Below, in pieces: positions 34,397 through 37,157 of a stretch of 37,157 nucleotides of DNA; the stretch's first letter is position 1; every line of letters starts with the position of its first letter. Source of the DNA: Candidatus Epulonipiscium sp. (lineage in GTDB: Bacteria > Bacillota > Clostridia > Lachnospirales > Anaerotignaceae); contig JAAYQI010000180.1 in assembly GCA_012519385.1 (NCBI GenBank), forward strand, positions 1 through 37,157, given 5' to 3'. The notes under the pieces are model-generated. The model did no database searches. It was not told the DNA's origin and saw nothing but the letters and a program-made list of their open reading frames with translations. The translations under genes were made by a program, and so were the position numbers.

Positions 34397-34749
34397 AAAA
34401 GGAAGTATGCATGAATATATTGTTTTTGATATCACTAAATAGTTATTTTTACCCTGAATAGGCCCTTTTTCGCATATTACTTGAATTCAGTCATTAATGG
34501 TGATAGGATAACTTTCATCAAGGTTAAGGATGTGCAATATCAATTATTAAGACGGGGGTAGAGATGTGTAATATCAATTACTAAGAGGGGGACTTAGTAA
34601 TTGAAAAGGATGATAGAATTAAAGTTTTTCGGTGCTTTGCGCTATCGCTTCTATGTTTGTATAAAATCTGTCTGCTAAAAATTTATTGAAACACTCAAAA
34701 ATATGGCAAATAGGTAGATAGGTTAATAATGAAAATAGGAGGATAAGTA
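34397..34749. other. non-coding remnant with a 30-base direct repeat
   Basis: No ORF with a binding site lies here. GATGTGCAATATCAATTA starting at 34529 is repeated with few changes at 34563 (period 34 bases; units about 34529-34558 and 34563-34592). Packaging, capsid and most tail genes would be expected between the late regulator and the tail genes, so a large deletion has passed here. Confidence 0.55.
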
Positions 34750-35290
34750 ATGTTTAAAATTATATGTATAAAAGATTTGTGGCATTAAGTTATGTTTTTT
34801 GTTATGACACTTGGAGCAAGTACAGGTGCATTTGCTTACACAGTACCCAATAATAATGTGGCTAGAGTTAAAATGAATGAAGAAGTTTTATATGTTGATG
34901 ATGGGGAAGGAAATTTAATGGAAGTAGTAATTATCGAATATAAAGATTCCTGATTATCCAGTAGGAGAAACAAGAAGCTATGAGGTTAAAGTAAGTAACC
35001 AAGCATTAGGTGCACCTTCGGCTGGTGCAGGAGCTTTGACCTTAGCCATGAAGAAAAAAGCTGTCAATGCAGCAGCTGAGGCAATAGCAAAAAAGTTTGG
35101 TTCAAAATTTATTCCAGGCTTAGGTGTTGCATCTACAATTTTGGGGCTTGTATCATGGGGGAATGGACAGTTTGGCAACAATGGATTTAAATTTTCTATC
35201 GGCTTAGAATATAGTAGCGTTTATATCCATAAAGAAGGTCATGATATGTACGGATGGGATATCACATCAGCAAGAGTAAGTACTTATTAA
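34750..35290 (+). pseudogene. secreted protein gene with stop codon and frameshift
   Basis: ATAGGAGGATAAGT precedes ATG 34750. The signal peptide is broken by TAA at 34786 and continues in frame (VMFFVMTLGASTGAFAYT). The mature part then ends early near 34952, where a one-base shift is needed to continue (IPDYPVGETRSYEVKVSNQ) to TAA at 35290. The C-terminal half has a small Ala/Gly-rich hydrophobic stretch (about GVASTILGLVSWGNG) and a beta-rich end. The family is unknown; a peptide toxin-like or surface protein would fit. It is not a usual phage structural gene, so it is probably cargo. Confidence 0.65.
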
Positions 35291-35332
35291 CAGTAAAAAT
35301 TGTTTACAAGGAGGGAGATTAATATTATAAAG

Positions 35333-35764
35333 ATGAAATATGTAATGTATTTTGTTGGATTGGTAGCGTTATTCTCGATTTTAGGTAGTTTTATTACAAT
35401 GAAAACAAACAACAAAATCTATAACTATGAATCACAATTGATTTTGGAACAGTATAGTGAAAAAAACTTTGCTATGGCTTCTAGTACTTTAGACGAGAAT
35501 GACAGAAAAAGAGTTTCCTTCCTGTTTTTATGTGGTAGTGAAATGTTTGATACTATAGAAGTCTCTGATGATAAAAAATCTATCATTATATCTGTAGAAA
35601 AGGATCTTGGAGATATTAAAATTCTTGCAGCAAATAGTAAAGATGATAATATTATTTCCAAAGTGTTGAAAGAAGGAAAAAATGAAATATCGTTAAGTAA
35701 TGGACAGTACCAACTATACGTGGTAGGTAGGCAGTTTTGCGGCAATATACAAATAGAAAAATAA
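35333..35764 (+). CDS. small membrane-anchored protein, unknown
   Basis: About 143 residues with one N-terminal membrane helix (about 3-20) and an external beta-rich domain. AAGGAGGGAG lies 18 bases before the ATG at 35333, too far. In-frame ATT at 35324 has ideal spacing (nine bases), so AUU may be the true start. It follows the broken secreted-protein gene closely and could be its partner. No family recognised. Confidence 0.55.
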   Translation: MKYVMYFVGLVALFSILGSFITMKTNNKIYNYESQLILEQYSEKNFAMASSTLDENDRKRVSFLFLCGSEMFDTIEVSDDKKSIIISVEKDLGDIKILAANSKDDNIISKVLKEGKNEISLSNGQYQLYVVGRQFCGNIQIEK

Positions 35765-35865
35765 ACTCTGGTTAATAAATATGAAAGAAAGTTATATTTA
35801 TTATAGCTACCCAATGGCTATACGGAGAAAATCCTCTTATGCAGTGAATTACGGAGGGATGGAAG

Positions 35866-36417
35866 ATGATTAAACTAAAAGATGGTGGTTTATTATCTAT
35901 TCTCCCGCCTAACTTTGCTACAGACGTAGAGATACAATGCTTTTGCTATGCCATTGACCGTCAAATACAGAAATTAATAGCTGCGGCAGATAAAATATCC
36001 ATATTCTATACAAAGAAATGGGATGATAGGCTCTGCGATTATTTGGCAATGGAATTAAGGACACCTTTTTATTCAGAGGATATGGCATTAGAAACGAAAA
36101 GAGAATTGATTGGAAAGAGTCTCTTTTGGTATGCAAAGCTAGGGACGGCCGATGCAGTGAAAGAAATTATTGAAACAGTGCTAGGCTATGCGGAAATTGA
36201 AGAAGAAACAAGCGGGCCGTATACTTTTACGGTATGCACAACGGATGCCACCATTACAGGAGAAAAGGCAACGGAGTTTGCACGACAAATAGAAGGAATC
36301 AAAAACGTTCGCAGTGACTTTCTGGGAATACAAGTTTTATTGACAGAGAATATGAATGTTTACATAGGCTTTGCAGGACACAGTGGCAGCAGAGAAGAAT
36401 TAAGTATGGTGTATTAA
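35866..36417 (+). CDS. phage tail protein I (P2 gpI-like)
   Basis: Baseplate-associated protein of contractile-tailed phages, 183 residues. The motifs DVEIQCFCYAIDRQIQKLI, WDDRLCDYLAMELRTPFY, and YAKLGTADAVKEIIETVLG are typical of the family. GGAGGGATGG precedes ATG 35866. In intact phages it lies between baseplate J-like and tail-fibre genes. The fibre gene follows, but no J-like gene is upstream, so the upstream tail genes are deleted. Confidence 0.9.
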   Translation: MIKLKDGGLLSILPPNFATDVEIQCFCYAIDRQIQKLIAAADKISIFYTKKWDDRLCDYLAMELRTPFYSEDMALETKRELIGKSLFWYAKLGTADAVKEIIETVLGYAEIEEETSGPYTFTVCTTDATITGEKATEFARQIEGIKNVRSDFLGIQVLLTENMNVYIGFAGHSGSREELSMVY

Positions 36418-36434
36418 GGAAAGGAGGTATTTTC

Positions 36435-37157
36435 TTGGCAATCGGAAAAGTATATTTAACCAAAAGAGGATGAAATTTGATTGCAAAGGGTAGTGCTGGG
36501 GCAGAGATAGTTTTTACTAGGTTTGCTATTGGTGATGGCAATCTGACAGGACAGGCCATAGAAGATTTGAACGAACTAATTCATTATCGGAAAACAGTGG
36601 CCATTGGAAAAATAAAGCCTAAGGAAACAGGAATACTCAGCGTGTATGGAAATTTCAGTAATAGTGAGAGTGGTGGGTTTTATTATCGTGAGCTAGGACT
36701 ATTTGCAATAGATCCAGATTTGGGCGAGATTTTATATGCTTATGGTAATGCAGGAAATATGGCAGAATATATCCCGCTATTTCAAGAAGAGCTCTATGAG
36801 AAAACTATTATATTAAATGTATACCACGGAAATGCGGAACAAGTGACGGCAGTTATGGATGAAAGCCTTGTATTTGCTACGAAGGAGGATATCGAAGAAC
36901 TAGCATCCGAATTAGATTATAAAGCTGATAAGAATTTAGGGAATGTTTCCGCAGAAAGTTTTCGTGCGGCCTTTGCCAGTTCGGGTTTAGGTGGTGAGGT
37001 GGCAGATAAGACTACGCTAGATGCAGTGAGTACCAACGTAACCGATATCAAAGACAAGGTAGGCAGTACAGCCGATACAGGAGGTACAACAACGGCGGGC
37101 AGTATTTTTGCCAAGCTGAATGCAATTTTACATCAGTTTTTGAGCTACTGGACACCA
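36435..37157 (+). pseudogene. phage tail fibre/collar protein with early in-frame stop (3' end outside window)
   Basis: The TTG start at 36435 has AAGGAGG before it and gives the family start AIGKVYLTKRG; TGA follows at 36471-36473 where related proteins have a leucine. The frame then stays open to the right edge (IAKGSAGAEIVFTRFAIGDG, FYYRELGLFA, then a repeated coiled region). This is the DUF3751-type fibre protein of P2-like tails. Re-start at TTG 36477 is possible, which would lose only 14 residues, so some function may remain. The stop is read the same way as other lesions of this prophage. Confidence 0.75.

Noticed and set aside
24926-36473. UGA reassigned to an amino acid, because three genes have in-frame TGA (24926, 29442, 36471)
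   Set aside because: The expected residues differ (arginine in ImmA, leucine in the fibre protein), other genes end normally with TGA (tyrA, aroF, spoIIIAA), and two of the three lie in a prophage with many other lesions.
1-37157. tRNA or rRNA genes, CRISPR arrays, insertion sequences
   Set aside because: No cloverleaf-like sequences, regularly spaced repeats or transposase genes were seen; the only recombinase is the serine type at 27103-28590.

Overview
The window looks like the chromosome of a low-GC, endospore-forming Clostridia member. A Lachnospiraceae/Anaerotignum-like genome is my guess, but nothing here fixes the genus. The evidence is a complete spoIIIA operon, other spore-type cell-wall genes, AT-rich codon use, strong AGGAGG-type ribosome binding sites and an HrcA/CIRCE-controlled clpB.

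From 1 to 9176 lie the 3' part of an NAD-dependent DNA ligase gene (ligA, cut by the left edge), a LysR regulator, a secreted stalk-domain protein, clpB with a textbook CIRCE element over its promoter, a membrane diguanylate cyclase and a small SGNH hydrolase. From 9186 to 12585, on the minus strand, is a tight aromatic amino acid operon in the order DAHP synthase, prephenate dehydrogenase, EPSP synthase. It has a good sigma-A promoter. Just upstream, also on the minus strand, is a LytTR regulator that seems to start at AUU. From 13498 to 18629 is the full eight-gene spoIIIAA-AH operon behind a sigma-E-like promoter. These proteins form the mother-cell side of the channel to the forespore.

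From 19141 to 27095 come a LysM/GH18 spore-type glucosaminidase, an NSS amino acid transporter, an unassigned structured RNA of about 196 nt with its own promoter and terminator, a PutP-type symporter, a small ABM-domain protein, and a two-ORF peptidoglycan-binding spore protein whose ORFs are split by one in-frame UGA. The last gene of this part is a sporulation-type polysaccharide deacetylase that stops abruptly between catalytic motifs 4 and 5.

From about 27093 to the right edge is a degenerate prophage inserted in that deacetylase gene. A large serine recombinase lies directly at the junction. The leftward block holds the recombinase, a coiled-coil protein, a doubly broken ImmA peptidase gene, a membrane-anchored protein and an XRE repressor. 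The rightward block holds small early proteins, a truncated replication initiator, a primase that has lost its helicase half, a sigma-like late regulator, a broken secreted protein and contractile-tail genes. Many phage genes carry stops, frameshifts or deletions, but the recombinase and repressor are intact.

The main hypothesis is that this is a skin-like element. A decayed prophage interrupts a sporulation gene, and excision by the retained recombinase could rejoin the gene during sporulation. The right end of the element and the 3' half of the deacetylase lie outside the window, so this remains inference.
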